64,000 nt of DNA from Proteles cristata cristata (taxonomy: Eukaryota; Chordata; Mammalia; Carnivora; Hyaenidae), in NCBI GenBank assembly GCA_017311185.1, contig JAESUZ010003392.1, positions 186,001 to 250,000 on the forward strand. The letters run 5' to 3'. The stretch's first letter is position 1. Each line of letters begins with the position of its first letter. Below are positions 23,722-35,029 of the stretch, piece after piece. A program made the position numbers and the translations under genes. The notes under the pieces were generated by a model. It saw nothing but the letters and a program-made list of their open reading frames with translations, did no database searches and was not told the origin of the DNA.

Positions 23722-25165
23722 AGTTAGGGAATTTTTCCTGGGGAATGAACTGACATGTGTGTTAAGCTTTAGGTAAAACATTATCTATCAAACATTATTT
23801 ATATCAGGGAAAAAACAATCATGAAAAAAATGTCTAAAATTGTGGGATTGATTAAATAAATTTCAGCATATGAGCATATCCTTTGGATGGAATATTATAT
23901 AACCACTAAAAATTATAAATAATTTAAATCCATGAGCAAACGATAAATGTTAAATAGCATATTCACTTATTAAATAATATAATCTGAATTATATTAGCCA
24001 TGCTTTAATAAAAAGATTGGAAGCACATACACTAATATAATAACAATAAGTTGGTTGGTGGGATAATTGGTGTTTAAATTCTTTTTCTTCTATTTTTCTC
24101 CAGTATTTTCAATTTATCTGTAAGGATGCTGTCACTGTGTCTGATTTCCCCAGTAAGACCCAGAAGGGCAAGAAACAGAGTTTTCCTTTTATAATCAGGA
24201 AAAAAAATGAACACAGTTCCTCAGATGAGACTTTTATACTCTGCTCTGTGGAGCTGTCAGGATGGAAAGGGAATGGGAGTTTATGAGCTACATTGATTTT
24301 GGACTCCTTTCTTGCTTGTAACTTAGCTACATGAGATGAGTCCTCTTAGGAAGTGTCAGCAGAAGGTGCAAATCAAAGGCTGAGACAATAGGGACAAGGC
24401 CTGTCTGCTCCGGGGAAGGTGCGTTCAGGGAAGGAGGAGGGCCGAGTACTGGCAATTCTCCTGGATGGGCTCAGCGGGGATGAAGGGCCCACGTGTCTTT
24501 TAAGTCTGGGGGATGTACGCTTTTACCCTGTGGGCAACTGAAGCTAAATCACTACCTAGGACAATGGAAACTTGAGAGGTTTTTCTGAGGTAGTTACATG
24601 TAACCTCCAGCTTTTTTGGAAGACCAAGGCCAGCTGAGGAAGAGCTTGGGGAAGTGCATCCCTATGTTTCCTCCTTTCCCTGCTCTTTCTCAGTGAATGC
24701 TCAGGACTTCCTGTCTTTGGGATTCCACTGTGCTCCCTCTGTCCTGTCACTCTTCTGGCTTTCTTTGGGTCTGACAGATTCAGGAGTTCCCTGAGCCCTG
24801 GGTCTGTTTCTCCTGGCAAACTTACATGTCCACCATTAGTAGTTCTGATCTTTGCCACTCTGGCAAATGCAGTGGTGGTTCTGGGAAAACCTGCGATACG
24901 CTATAGCCCCTTCCTGGGTAGTGCTTGCATTTGCATTGAAGTCATGGCCCAATGTGCAATGACAGGCAGGGACAGCGAGAGGGACCTCCCAGTGTTATAG
25001 ATCCCTTTTCTCAGTTCTTCATACCAGTCCTGACCATTCCTGTGTTACTTAGCCTATTGTCAGGATGGACAGAGAAATCAGTGCCATCTGTGGAATTCCA
25101 GGCTCTTCTGGACAATCTATCTTTCTATCTTTCATTACTTCTGGAGAACTACAGGTTTGTCTTTT
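23722..25165. other. Unassigned stretch
   Basis: AT-rich at first, then of mixed composition. No gene recognised. The minus frame at 24556-24858 (100 codons) has no homology that I know. Confidence 0.45.
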
Positions 25166-25169
25166 AACT

Positions 25170-25330
25170 TTTTAAAGTGCATAATGCTTTTGAGTAGGTC
25201 TAACTTCAAAAGGTACAAAAGCATGGATAGTGAAAGTCTCTGGCCCACCTCTGTGCCTCATCTGCCCACTTCTTCAAGGCTTTGTCGTCAGAAAAGATGG
25301 AGGGGTAGAGCCAGCCCTTCCAGATGGCTG
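25170..25330. repeat. Ancient L1-type fragment
   Basis: AAAAGGTACAAAAGCATGG, then AGTGAAAGTCTCTGGCCCAC resembles an old L1M 3' region. Tentative. Confidence 0.45.
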
Positions 25331-25589
25331 CACAGTGGTCTCAACTTCACTTTCCCCACTGATCTGAGAGGATATCATAATGTCCCATATATATTTCCAT
25401 CTGTTTCTGGGCTTTGTATTCTGTTCCACTGTCTGTCTATCATCTGTATGCCACCATCAATGAGAATTGAGGACAGGCAGCAGCTTTCCAAGCCGAGAGG
25501 AAGTATGTAGCTTTTCTTTTCTTTGCCCTGTTCTTCAGTTCTCATTTCAGACTTAATGCTGATACTACTACTAATATTCTTTGTAGTGA

Positions 25590-25720
25590 GGTCTGAAGTA
25601 TATACTGCTCTTCTCATTTTATGGATAAAGAAAATGAGGAACAGAGGGGTTGAAGTTACTTGCTCAAGGCCACGTAACTCTTAGGTAAAGGAACATTAGG
25701 AGTCCTGAGACAGACATCTT
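25590..25720 (+). repeat. MIR, left part, split by L1
   Basis: MIR core TTTATGGATAAAGAAAATGA... GTTACTTGCTCAAGGCCACG. It is interrupted by the L1 at 25721-27042 and resumes at 27043. Confidence 0.8.
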
Positions 25721-27042
25721 TTTTGTTCTTAAATAGTTTATTGTCAAGTTGGTTTTCTTATAACACCATGCTCATCCCAACAAGTGCCCGCCTCCATGCC
25801 CATCACCCCCCTTCCCCTCTCCCCCACCCCCATCCGCCCTCAGTTTGTTCTCAGGATTCAAGAGTCTCTCATGGTTTGTCTCCTTCCCTCTCCCCAACTA
25901 TTTTTTCCCTTCTCCTCCCCCATGGTCTTGCATTAAGTTCCTCCTAATCCTCCTATATGTGAAAACATATGGTATCTGTCCTTCTCTGCCTGACTTATTT
26001 TACTCAGCATAACACCCTCAGGTTCCATCCATGTTGCTGCACATGGCCAGATTTCATTCCTTCTCATTGCCATGGAGTATTCCATTGTACAGATAAACCA
26101 CATCTTCTTGATCCATTCGTCTGTTGATGGACACTTAGGCCCTTTCCATGTTTTGGCTATTGTTGAGAGTGCTGCTATGAACATTGGGGTTCATGTGCCC
26201 CTATGCATCAGCACTCCTGTGTCCCTTTGGTAAATTCCTACCAGTGCTATTGCTGGATCCTAGGGGAGTTCTATTGTTAAATTTTTGAGGAACCTCCATA
26301 CCGTTTTCCAGAGGGGCTGCACCCGTTTACATTCCCATCAACAGTGTAGGAGGGTGCCCATTTCTCCACATCCTTGCCAGCGTCTAGAGTCTCCTGATTT
26401 GTTAATTTTCGCCACTCTGACTGGTGTAAGGTGGTATCTCAGTGTGGTTTTGATTTGTATTTGATGAGGAGGGATGCTAAGCACCATTTCATGTGTCTCT
26501 TGGTTATCTGGATGTCCTCTTTGGAGAAGTGTCTATTCATGTCTTCTGCCCATTTCTTCACTGGATTGTTTGTTTTTTGGGTGTGGAGTTTGGTGAGTTC
26601 CTTATAGATTTTGGATACTAGCCCTCTTTCTGATATGTCATTTGCAACTATCTTTTCCCATTCTGTCAATTGCCTGTTAGTTTTATTGATTGTTTCCCTT
26701 GCTTTGTAGAAGCTTTTTATCTTGATGAGGTCCCAATAGTTCCTTTTTCCTCTGGACTCCCTTGCCTTTGGGGATGTGTCAAGTAAGAAACTGCTGCGGT
26801 TGAGGTCAAGGAGGTTGTTTCCTGCTTTCTCCTCTAGGGTTTTGATGGTTTCCTGTCTCACATTCAGGTCCTTTAACCATTTTGAGTTTATTTTTGTGTA
26901 TGGTGTGAGAAAGTGATCTAGTTTCATTCTTCTGCATGTTGCTGTCCAGTTTTCCCAGCACCATCTGTTAAAGAGGCTGTCTTTTTTTAATTAGATACTC
27001 TTTCCCGTTTTGTCAAAGATTAGTTGGCCATCCATTTGTGGG
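25721..27042 (-). mobile_element. 5'-truncated L1 with perfect TSD
   Basis: T-rich tail, carnivore L1 3' UTR and ORF2 C-terminal third, read antisense. Bounded by a perfect 16-base duplication, CTGAGACAGACATCTT, at 25705-25720 and 27043-27058. ORF2 frames at 26439-26927 and 25933-26184 are separated by small deletions (for example CCCT lost near 26462 relative to sister copies), so it is inactive. Confidence 0.97.
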
Positions 27043-27114
27043 CTGAGACAGACATCTTACCTACCATACTATGTATGTTCTTTTTCAGATTATTATCATT
27101 ATAATAAATACTAA

Positions 27115-27350
27115 TAACTACTATTTATTGAGAGCTATCTCTAGGCATTGTGCTAAGAACTTTGAGTTCTGTGCATATAGTGTCTCATTTAACTGAATCC
27201 CTGTAATAACTCCACAAGGTAGATATGACCACCAGATTTGTATACATGGGAAATTGAGGCCCAGAGAGGTTATCTAAACTACAAAAGGGCACCTGGCTAG
27301 TATTTGTTGCTCTGAAGACCACACTCTTTACAATGATGCTTTACTGACTC
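27115..27350 (+). repeat. MIR
   Basis: CATTGTGCTAAGAACTTTGAG... GTCTCATTTAACTGAATCCC... AATTGAGGCCCAGAGAGGTT. Nearly full-length MIR. Confidence 0.85.
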
Positions 27351-27389
27351 TGGATTTTCACATTCATGATTTAGTATTCTTTCTTTTTA

Positions 27390-27492
27390 AATGTCTTTTA
27401 ATGTTTACTCATTTTTTGAGAGAGAGATAGAGACAGAGCATGAGTGGGGGAGAGGCAAAGAGAGAGGGAGACAGAATCTGAAGCAGGCTCCT
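27390..27492 (-). mobile_element. 5'-truncated SINEC, antisense
   Basis: Tail and GA-rich part only (TGTTTACTCATTTTTTGAGA to GAAGCAGGCTCC). The tRNA-like head is absent. Confidence 0.85.
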
Positions 27493-27639
27493 GCCTTACC
27501 TGTCTGGCCATAATCTGCCACCTTCCCCCCCCACACCCAACCCCCCGCCACTTTTTTTTCCCCTATGTCTTCATCCAAACTGAGCACTTTTAGTACCCAA
27601 ATGTGATATGCCCCATTTTGATCTTGGACAGTTTCCTGG

Positions 27640-27945
27640 AATAGTTTTTGTCTTTTTTTGTATAACCTCTTCCTTCCTTAAGGCTTAGCTGAGATGCTTC
27701 CTTAAGAAACCTCCTTGGGCCCCACAGGGTGGGTTGGGTGCTCCTGTGTCTTCCCACTGCATCCTACCATTTCTCAGTCATTTCTGCTGCCTCTGTGATG
27801 GTTGAATAATTCCCTTGTTCCTCTGGATTCAGAGCTTCTAACAGGAAAGGGCCGCATCTCAGTTGTCCCTGGGCCTGGCACACAGCAGCTGTACAGAAAG
27901 TCTTGGCACATGAATAATGAAGGAACATTGCCACGGGCCATCTGT
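27640..27945. repeat. L2 fragment
   Basis: AGCTGAGATGCTTCCTTAAG... AGGAAAGGGCCGCATCTCAG... GGCCTGGCACACAGCAGCTG matches the L2 3' region. Confidence 0.65.
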
Positions 27946-28299
27946 CCCCATCTGTTGCACCAACTGACTGGTTGGTGTCTCTCAGCTCCATTAATCTCTT
28001 TCTTGTCATCTCAACAGGAAAACCTTTGCTCCCAACTCTGGGGCAAAGGAACGCTTTCCTTCCCAGGAAGACTTTTCTTTCTGGATTCCTGACCTCATGA
28101 CCTCCTAAGTGCTGGCTTTCCCAAGAGCCCCCCTCTCCCCAGCACCACCAGCGGTATCCCTCACAGCCTCCTTTCCATGGGCCAGAAAAACCAAAAAGCA
28201 ATACTTCTGTTGGGGCTATGACTTCCTGAAGGTCCCAGGCTATTCTGAAAAGACTCTCTCTTTGATCAAACTTGAGTCAGGCTCCTCTGAGCCCTCCTC

Positions 28300-28700
28300 T
28301 TGACTAAGCCTTGACCTTGAGCTGTGTCCTTGGCCTGTTTAGTCCAGTTTTAACAAGAATCTTGCTGAGTCAGTTTAACAAAAATCCCCCTCCCTTGGTG
28401 TCTCATCCTTAATATCTGATCAAACTCTTTACCTTACCCCCCTCCTTTGATACCTGATCACCCTGGCCTGCCTTCAAGAATCCTGTTAGGCCACATTGGC
28501 TAGAATTCTCCTCACCCATGGTATTTCCTCTTAGTGATCTTCTTCCCACTAAACCCCCGCTCAGCTGCTTTGCTATGGATCCCCACTTGGTAGTACTTGG
28601 TAGTGAGTCCCATCTCTCTCCCCTACGGCAAAACCCCTTGCTGTGGACCCTCTTGAATAAAGTGTTCCTTACTGTCTTTAACAAATGTCACATATCGTTT
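28300..28700 (+). mobile_element. Probable solo LTR (class I-like)
   Basis: Pyrimidine-rich block with AATAAA at 28656-28661 followed by GTGTTCCTTACTGTCTTTAA, an arrangement typical of the R region of gammaretrovirus-like LTRs. Upstream phrases such as GATCCCCACTTGGTAGTACT fit an LTR U3/R. No internal viral genes. Ends and family are uncertain. Confidence 0.5.
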
Positions 28701-30092
28701 TTCCTCAATAGCATCCTCACCTCCACCATGACTTTGTAAACCTTTGTCTTGAGCCTTTGTCTTCTCAGGCACCAAAAGTCACTCCTCTCTGGAGCCCACT
28801 GCCTTCACTCCTCTTCCTCCTAATAGCACCTCAGACTTTATTCTCCCTCTGCATTAATTATTCCTTTCTTTAACCTCTGTGATCTCTCAGCATTTGACTT
28901 TCCTCCCCTTTTATCTTCTCCCCAAGCTGGTGCCTGTCCACCCACTTCTTAAATATAGATTTTCCCAAATTTGTGTTTTTAACCCTCTGTTCTCCCCAAG
29001 GCCTCAAAATGAATACTGTCTCAGGATAGTTGGAGCCTCTTAGAAAATGCTCACAAGTTATCTGGGAGTCCAAACACAGGAGGTGTTATCAGGCTGATGC
29101 ACAGCCTGTGCCCCCAGCACTAGGATCCCTCATCCCTTGGGGTGGTAGGCTGGTCTCAGGTGTCTCTCAGAGGGCATCTGAATGAATGAAGGGGAGTCTG
29201 CTATGAGTCTACAGTCCTGTCAGGAGCCCATCTACCATTTGTTGCACTCTGGACATCCACTGGGGTAGCCAGTTACAGGGATCACAACCTCCCTTTGAAG
29301 ATTAAGACCCAAGGAGCAGTGAGAGGAGCTGGCATTCCACATGCCCAGGTTGAGGAGTTAGTGTTCCAGGAACACAAGGAGTAGGGCTTGCCGTCCAAGG
29401 TATCCTGGTGGGTACAGCTCCAAGTATCTTCACATATGCTGGAAAATTATTTTTGTAGCTTCTACCCCCTTTTAGTGATACCCAAGCTGTGAGCTGATTG
29501 TTCTAAGAGTTCGTGTATATTATGAAAATCTGCATATTATTATTTTGAAATCACTGGCATGAAAAATTTGATTGAATTTGAAATTTGTTTACATTACCAC
29601 AAAAATGTCACTATTAGGTGTCAATGAAGGGAGAGTTACTAGGTTTATTCCAACATAATTTTTCAATGTAGATTTTTGAATGATTGTAAAGATGATTTAA
29701 AACTTTGTATTGCTTCCTTGTGTAAACAAAGTTTTTTGTTAATGGCAATCATTAAACATTTGAAGAGATTGTTATTAAAAACTGTTATTTCAGAGTTACA
29801 TGTACCAATTTCCAACCTGTTCTGCCCAAGAGAATGGGAAGAGATTATGAAAAATTTGTTGATCGGCACAGATTTGAGCATTTCACTTAAATACTTGAAA
29901 ACATTTTATTTGGAAATTTTATATAGATTCAATATTTAATCCTTCCTGAAACTTTTGTGTTTTATATTTCCTGTATTGAAATAAACAAAGTATAATGACT
30001 TTTTTCCCATCAGAGTCTAAATTTCCTTCAATTTACTCTAAGATGTGATATAAATGCTATCATTTTCTCTGTATGTTCTCACATAAAAAATG
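28701..30092. other. Unassigned stretch with one AT-rich open frame
   Basis: Contains a plus-strand frame at 29676-29939 (87 codons, MNDCKDDLKLCIASLCKQSF...). It is not a family that I can identify. Codon use is very AT-rich, an AATAAA (29980) lies close downstream, and an opposing frame overlaps. It may be a decayed transposon remnant. I do not claim a gene. Confidence 0.3.
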
Positions 30093-30104
30093 TTGGGAAT
30101 TTTT

Positions 30105-30360
30105 ATTTTATTTGTTTAAAAAATTTTAATGTTTATTTATTTTTGAGAGTGAGAGAGACAGAAGGTGAGTAGGGGAGGGAGAGAGAGAGACAGAGAGACA
30201 GAGAGAGAGAGAGAAAGGGAGACCTAGAATCCAAAGCAGGCTCCAGACTCTGAGCTGTTAGCACAGAGCCTGATGCAGGGCTGGAACCCATGAAGTGTGA
30301 GATCATGACCTAAGCTGAAGTCAGACACTCAACCCACTCAGCCACCCAGGTGCCCCGATA
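30105..30360 (-). mobile_element. SINEC, antisense
   Basis: Tail ATTTTAATGTTTATTTATTT, long GA tract and head GCCACCCAGGTGCCCC. Near-perfect TSD TTGG(G/A)AATTTTT at 30093-30104 and 30361-30372. Confidence 0.93.
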
Positions 30361-30610
30361 TTGGAAATTTTTAAAAACAACTTTATTGAACTCCCTCTCT
30401 CTCTGACCCTCCCCTGCTCACGCTGTCTCTCTTTCTCTCCTAGAAATAAATAAAACATTAAAAAAAAAAAGCAACTTTATTGAGGTGTAATTTACATGTT
30501 AAGCTACTCACCCATTTTAAGTGTACAACCCAGTGAGTTTTAGTAAATTTGCTGAGTTGTGCAACCATTGGCATCCATTTTTAGGACATTTTCCTCATCC
30601 CAATAAGATG
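30361..30610 (-). mobile_element. Old L1 3'-end fragment
   Basis: AACTTTATTGAGGTGTAATTTA... AAGTGTACAACCCAGTGAGT is an old L1 3' end read antisense. It is split by a truncated SINE at 30390-30471. Confidence 0.75.
30390..30471 (+). mobile_element. 5'-truncated young SINEC, sense (82 bases)
   Basis: Only the CT-rich and tail part is present (CTCCCTCTCTCTCTGACCCT to TAGAAATAAATAAAACATTA). A perfect 12-base TSD CAACTTTATTGA lies at 30378-30389 and 30472-30483, so truncation happened at insertion, not by later deletion. Confidence 0.93.
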
Positions 30611-30773
30611 GGATGCGAGTTTTGAAGAATGATGAGAGGGAACAAAAGACATTCCTTGGGAGGAGAGACCTCTGAGTCCTGAGCAGCCAGTAGACAAGTG
30701 CTAAGTACCACATTCCTAGAAGTGTCCCCAAAGGGGGACAGGGAAAACCAAGAAAAAATGGCTGTTGTTCTGA

Positions 30774-30798
30774 GGGGGCGGGGGCGGGGGGCGGTGGG
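30774..30798 (+). other. G-quadruplex motif
   Basis: Runs of 5, 5, 6 and 3 G with single-C or CGGT loops. Fits the four-run G3+ consensus. Confidence 0.85.
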
Positions 30799-30859
30799 AT
30801 GGTTTGTAGCTCAGCTTAAATACCACAGCCTCCAGGGAGGTATTTCCAGCTCACATGGT

Positions 30860-31045
30860 AGACTGCTCCTTCCTTTCCCCAGCTCCAGTGTTCATATTTT
30901 GCAGCAGAACAGTTACTGGTGGATTTTTGGTTCATGGATCTGCTGTCCTTGCTGGACTGTGAGCCCCTCCTCCACTTTGTTTCCACTAAGATAACTTAGC
31001 CCCATCTCTGGCAAAGAGCCTCACTGTCAATGTTTTCCCAATGAA
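30860..31045. repeat. Probable L2 fragment
   Basis: TATTTCCAGCTCACATGG... CTGGACTGTGAGCCCCTCC... CATCTCTGGCAAAGAGCC has the L2 3'-end order but is degraded. Confidence 0.45.
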
Positions 31046-32100
31046 TAAGTGATTTTCAGTTCTTTGTCCTCCCCTCCGAGGTTGCCGAAGCTGAGCCAAG
31101 GCACAGAAACAACAGTGACCAAAGCAGAATCAGGCTGTGTCATTGCCTGGGATGACAGGGCATGTGTGGGCCAGGCACTACAGTCCTGGGCTCTTGTCTG
31201 GCTTGCTTCTGACCATTTGTCCCTCTGTGCTGTAAGTTGCACCCTTCAGTTGTCCCATCCTCCCAAATGAGGCTTCTGGGTGACATGCTGTCTTCCAGCT
31301 ATAAAGTCCCCTGATTGCAATGGTGCATCTTTCCCCCAGTGTCTAGTGGAACTGCCTGCCTTTGAAGGTGCAATTTCTGGGCAGTTGCAGAGAGAGACCT
31401 ATGGGGGCTCTGGCCCCTGGCTCTTCCTGGGGACTTGGTGCCATAGCATTTGCCCAGACTGCTGCAGATATCCCCAGACATTGGTGACAGCAGCAAGCAG
31501 ATAAATTGCCTTTGCCACCTCAAAAAGCAGGTATATTGGCAAGATAGCATCTTTGGGTGTAAGAAAAATGAAGAGATATAAACCAAGCACTTCAAGCTGC
31601 TTTTGAGTGCACTTAACAGCTTCCCAGACCTGCAACCCCTTTTTAAAAGCAGAATTCCTTTACTAATAATAGAGCTTCACTATTCTTCATCACTAGATGC
31701 TCAACTCTGCTCCATATTTCCCCTTGGTGTTCTCCTGCTCTCTAACCCATTTATCCTCTCTTATAAACCCACACTTAAAGTTGACATAAAATACAGCCTT
31801 GACACCATGGGAAAGCTTTCTGGTGTTGGCCTGAGTCGGCAAAGTGGTTGTGGCTGTGACAGAGAATCCTCCCTAAACTATTTTTGTTCTCAGGTGTCTC
31901 AAGTGGGTTTCTGGGTTGGAAGTGGGAGTTACTTCTTGGCACCCAGTTGAAGGAATTTTAGGGTTTCTGGTGCCTTCTCTGAGCTCCAGTGCTGGCCCCT
32001 TGGTGTTGGGGCATCAGAGGCAGCCCTGAGGGGAGGCAGTCAGTGTCCCCATCCCCCCAACTCCCTGGGCATTACTGGACCAGTCTGGGCTTCCTGGGAC
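31046..32100. other. Unassigned stretch
   Basis: Several overlapping short frames on both strands (31280-31504, 31299-31595, 31603-31950), none with a recognisable product. Confidence 0.45.
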
Positions 32101-32109
32101 TGATCAGAC

Positions 32110-32290
32110 CTGACTATGGTTTTCCTGTCTGATCATGTTGTTAATTAACATCACAAATCTTCGCAGCTGGTGGCTGCCTTTTGCATCTCATCCCCCTCCT
32201 TCTCTACACCAATTAGTGGAAAAGCGGGGAGCAAATCTTCAAGCATTGATTTGCCTTTGTAGTAATGATTATTTTGGGAACAACCCAACC
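32110..32290. promoter_or_regulatory. Candidate conserved non-coding element
   Basis: Non-repeat sequence dense in factor-like motifs: GTTAATTAACATC (32140-32152), TTTTGCATCTC, CCAATTAGTGG and TAGTAATGATTATTTTGGG. This texture is typical of conserved enhancers. Inference only. Confidence 0.3.
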
Positions 32291-32299
32291 CCCTCCAAG

Positions 32300-33270
32300 C
32301 AGACAAACTTCCCCTGCACCCTGAGCTTAAACCACATGCTTCCTTCCTCATAGATTTTTGGCTTTGCAAGACCAGGACAGACAACCCAATTATTGAAGAG
32401 AATAATACCACATTTGTTTCCTCTGGTTTTAAAAGACAAAAGGGATTGTGAGGAGAGAAAGGGAGAGAACACCTCCAGAGGATGTGACTCATTTAAAGGT
32501 GTTGGCTAGTCTTTTCAAAAAGTCAGCTCCTTGAAGGTGGAAACCTAGTCTCGCCAAATGTCAAGTGGAAGGGATGTGAAAAAGCCTCCACTAACACCTC
32601 TCTGTTTATGGATTGGTTCCTGTCTCAGACAGCTCAGCTCTTGCTGGTACATCAGACCCTCAGGGGTCAGGGACCAGTCTGTGTTTGTGCCATGGGAACT
32701 GTGTGTCTCCCCAGCTTAGAGAGGAATCGAAGGACGGAGGGGCAGTTCCCCTCCAATGGTCCAGAAGCAGCCGGGTCTTGAACCCCATCTCTGGGTCCAC
32801 ATTGGGCACCTGCCAGTAGACCTCTGTGGCTAGTTAATCCCCCTAGTGAATGATGTGTTCACATGGCAAAAGAAAAGGAGTATTTGGCCTTGTGCTCACG
32901 AGACAGTGTTTTGAAGAAAAGACAATGCATAGTGTGTTTGAGGGGATTTCATCTATTGTGTCTTTTTACCTTCTTAGTGTTCCCCTCCACCCTTGGGGGA
33001 TCATCTCCTTATTTTCTCCCTGACTCCCATTTATTCTCCAGAGACAAACACAGAGACACATGACCTTTATCATTTCATTCTCTCTCCATGTCTTCTTACC
33101 CTGTTCTCTCCTGTATGGGGGATAGTGAGGGCCTGGGCTCTGTGTGGCCATGTACAGTAATCAATTAGCAATGTCTTCCAGGGTAGAGGTGAGGGCTGCC
33201 AAGCAAGCTATGTATTTACCATCCCCATCCTTTTGGTTTTTAAATTTATTAATTATTCTTTTAATAATTA
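32300..33270. other. Unassigned stretch
   Basis: No gene or clear repeat. An AT-rich patch at 33235-33275 leads into the next SINE tail. Confidence 0.45.
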
Positions 33271-33271
33271 T

Positions 33272-33484
33272 TTTTAATATTTATTTTTGAGAGAGAGAGA
33301 GAGAGAGCAAGAGGGAGCAGTGGAAGGGCAGAGAGAGAAAGAAAGAGGAGATACAGAATCTAAAGCTAGCTCCAGGCTCTGAGCTGTCAGCATAGAGACT
33401 GACACAGGGCTTGAACTGGTGAACTGCAAGATCATGACCTGAGCCGCAGTCAGATGCTTAGCTGACTGAGCCACCCAGGTGTTC
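33272..33484 (-). mobile_element. SINEC, antisense
   Basis: TTTTTAATATTTATTTTTGA tail, (GA)n, then a decayed head GAGCCACCCAGGTGTTCA. Older copy. Confidence 0.92.
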
Positions 33485-33486
33485 AT

Positions 33487-33975
33487 GGTTTTCAATTTTT
33501 AATTGTGGTAAAGTACATGTAACAAAATTTATCATCTTAACCATGTTTAAGTAACTGTAGAGTTTAGTGGTGTTAAATATGTTCATACTGTTGTGCAAAC
33601 CCTTCAAAAACTTTTTCTCTTGCAAAACTGAAACTGTGTCTATTAAATAATTCTCCACCTTCTCCACCAGCCCCTAGTAACCACCGTTCTACTTTCTGTT
33701 TCTATGAACTTGAGCTTTCTACTCTAGACAAGTGGAATCATACAGTATTTGTCTTTTTCGTGTCTGGCTTATTTTACTTACTGTAGTATCTTCAAGTTTC
33801 ATCCATGTTTCAGCATGTGTCAGAATTTCCTTCCTTCTTAAGGCTTAATAATATTCCATTCTATGTATATACTACATTTGTTTATCTACTCTGTCAATGT
33901 ATTACTTCTACCTTTTGGCTATTGTGAATAATGTTGCTATGAACATGGGTGTACAAATACCTGATCCTTAAAAAA
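33487..33975 (-). mobile_element. Old L1 fragment
   Basis: AATTGTGGTAAAGTACATGT... AAGTGGAATCATACAGTATT... GGCTATTGTGAATAATGTTG is the 3' part of an old L1 read antisense. Confidence 0.85.
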
Positions 33976-33999
33976 AATTTTTCCCCCAACAGTTAACTG

Positions 34000-34450
34000 A
34001 TCTAAATTAGCAGTTTCCAACTTTGGTTATATTTGGTTATCTGCAGATCTTTTTAAAAAAATACTGTTCTTTGGGGCGCCTGGGTGGCTTAGTCGGTTAA
34101 GTGTCCGACTTTCGCTTAGGTCATGATCTTGCGGTTCGTGGGTTCGAGCCCGTCGGGCTCTGTGCTGACTGCCAGCTCAGAGCCTGGAGCCTGTTTCAGT
34201 CTGTGTCTCCCTCTCTCTCTGACCCTCCCTTGCTCACGCTGTCTCTCTCTATCCTAGAAATAAATAAAAATATTTAAAAAAAAAATACTGTTCTTTGAAC
34301 CATTACCTAATTAAATCAAATGTCTAGGTATAGAGTCCATAGGTCAAAAAACCACAGGTTTTTGTTAAAAATACAGATTCTCTGGAGATTGTGATTCAGT
34401 TAGTCTGGGATGTGGCCCAGAAATCTGTACTTTTAGAAAAGAGCCTCAAG
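34000..34450 (-). mobile_element. MER5A-like relic split by a SINE
   Basis: GTTAAAAATACAGATTCTCT, GTGATTCAGTTAGTCTGGG and AGAAATCTGTACTTTTAG follow the MER5 plan. The SINE at 34074-34284 separates the left and right parts. Confidence 0.6.
34074..34284 (+). mobile_element. Young-subfamily SINEC, sense
   Basis: Starts GGGGCGCCTGGGTGGCTTAG and has the diagnostic CTGACTGCCAGCTCAGAGCC and CCTAGAAATAAATAAAAA. Perfect 13-base TSD ATACTGTTCTTTG at 34061-34073 and 34285-34297. Confidence 0.96.
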
Positions 34451-34459
34451 ATATTCTCA

Positions 34460-35029
34460 TGATTGAGTATTTTAGAAATTACTTTCTAAATCATCAATTA
34501 AAGGCTACGTTAACCTTCATGAAGCCTTACCCTTTGGTCATAAATGATGTCAAACTCTTCTCAAGTTTAATCTTATGTATCTTGGTCCTATATACTCACC
34601 TGGATTGTAACTTCATAAAATTGTAGAATTTCTAAACTCACAGGGGCCCTAAGGACCAGACAATCTGTTCGACCAAGGCTATACCTTAGTTGATTTTAGG
34701 GTTGGGTCTAGAAGCAGTATTAAATTCCTCCCATTCAATAGTAATTTAAAGTTTTAGTTTTTTCCACAGTGCCAACGTAGGCCAGCATGTTACCTTTAAG
34801 AAAGACTGAATGTGACTTCCATTGCTCTTGTGAGTTTATTCTTTCTGCTGCTGTGAGAAACCAGTCAATGATTGGTACAGCCTCATGAAATATAAGGGAT
34901 TGAATGACAAAATGATCTAAGGTGTGCCTATCATAGCACATGGTGTCCACAGAACTGACTTGATTTCTAGGCCAGGTTCAAGTCCACATGAGCTGTAAGA
35001 CCCTGGACCAGTATGAATCATGAATCGTA
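34460..35029. other. Unassigned stretch
   Basis: Nothing recognised. Confidence 0.4.

Noticed and set aside
26439..26927. 162-codon minus frame as a gene
   Set aside because: L1 ORF2 fragment broken by small deletions. It lacks endonuclease and reverse transcriptase.
27764..28201. 145-codon minus frame as a novel protein
   Set aside because: It overlaps an L2 relic and plus-strand frames, with no known domain and no splice context.
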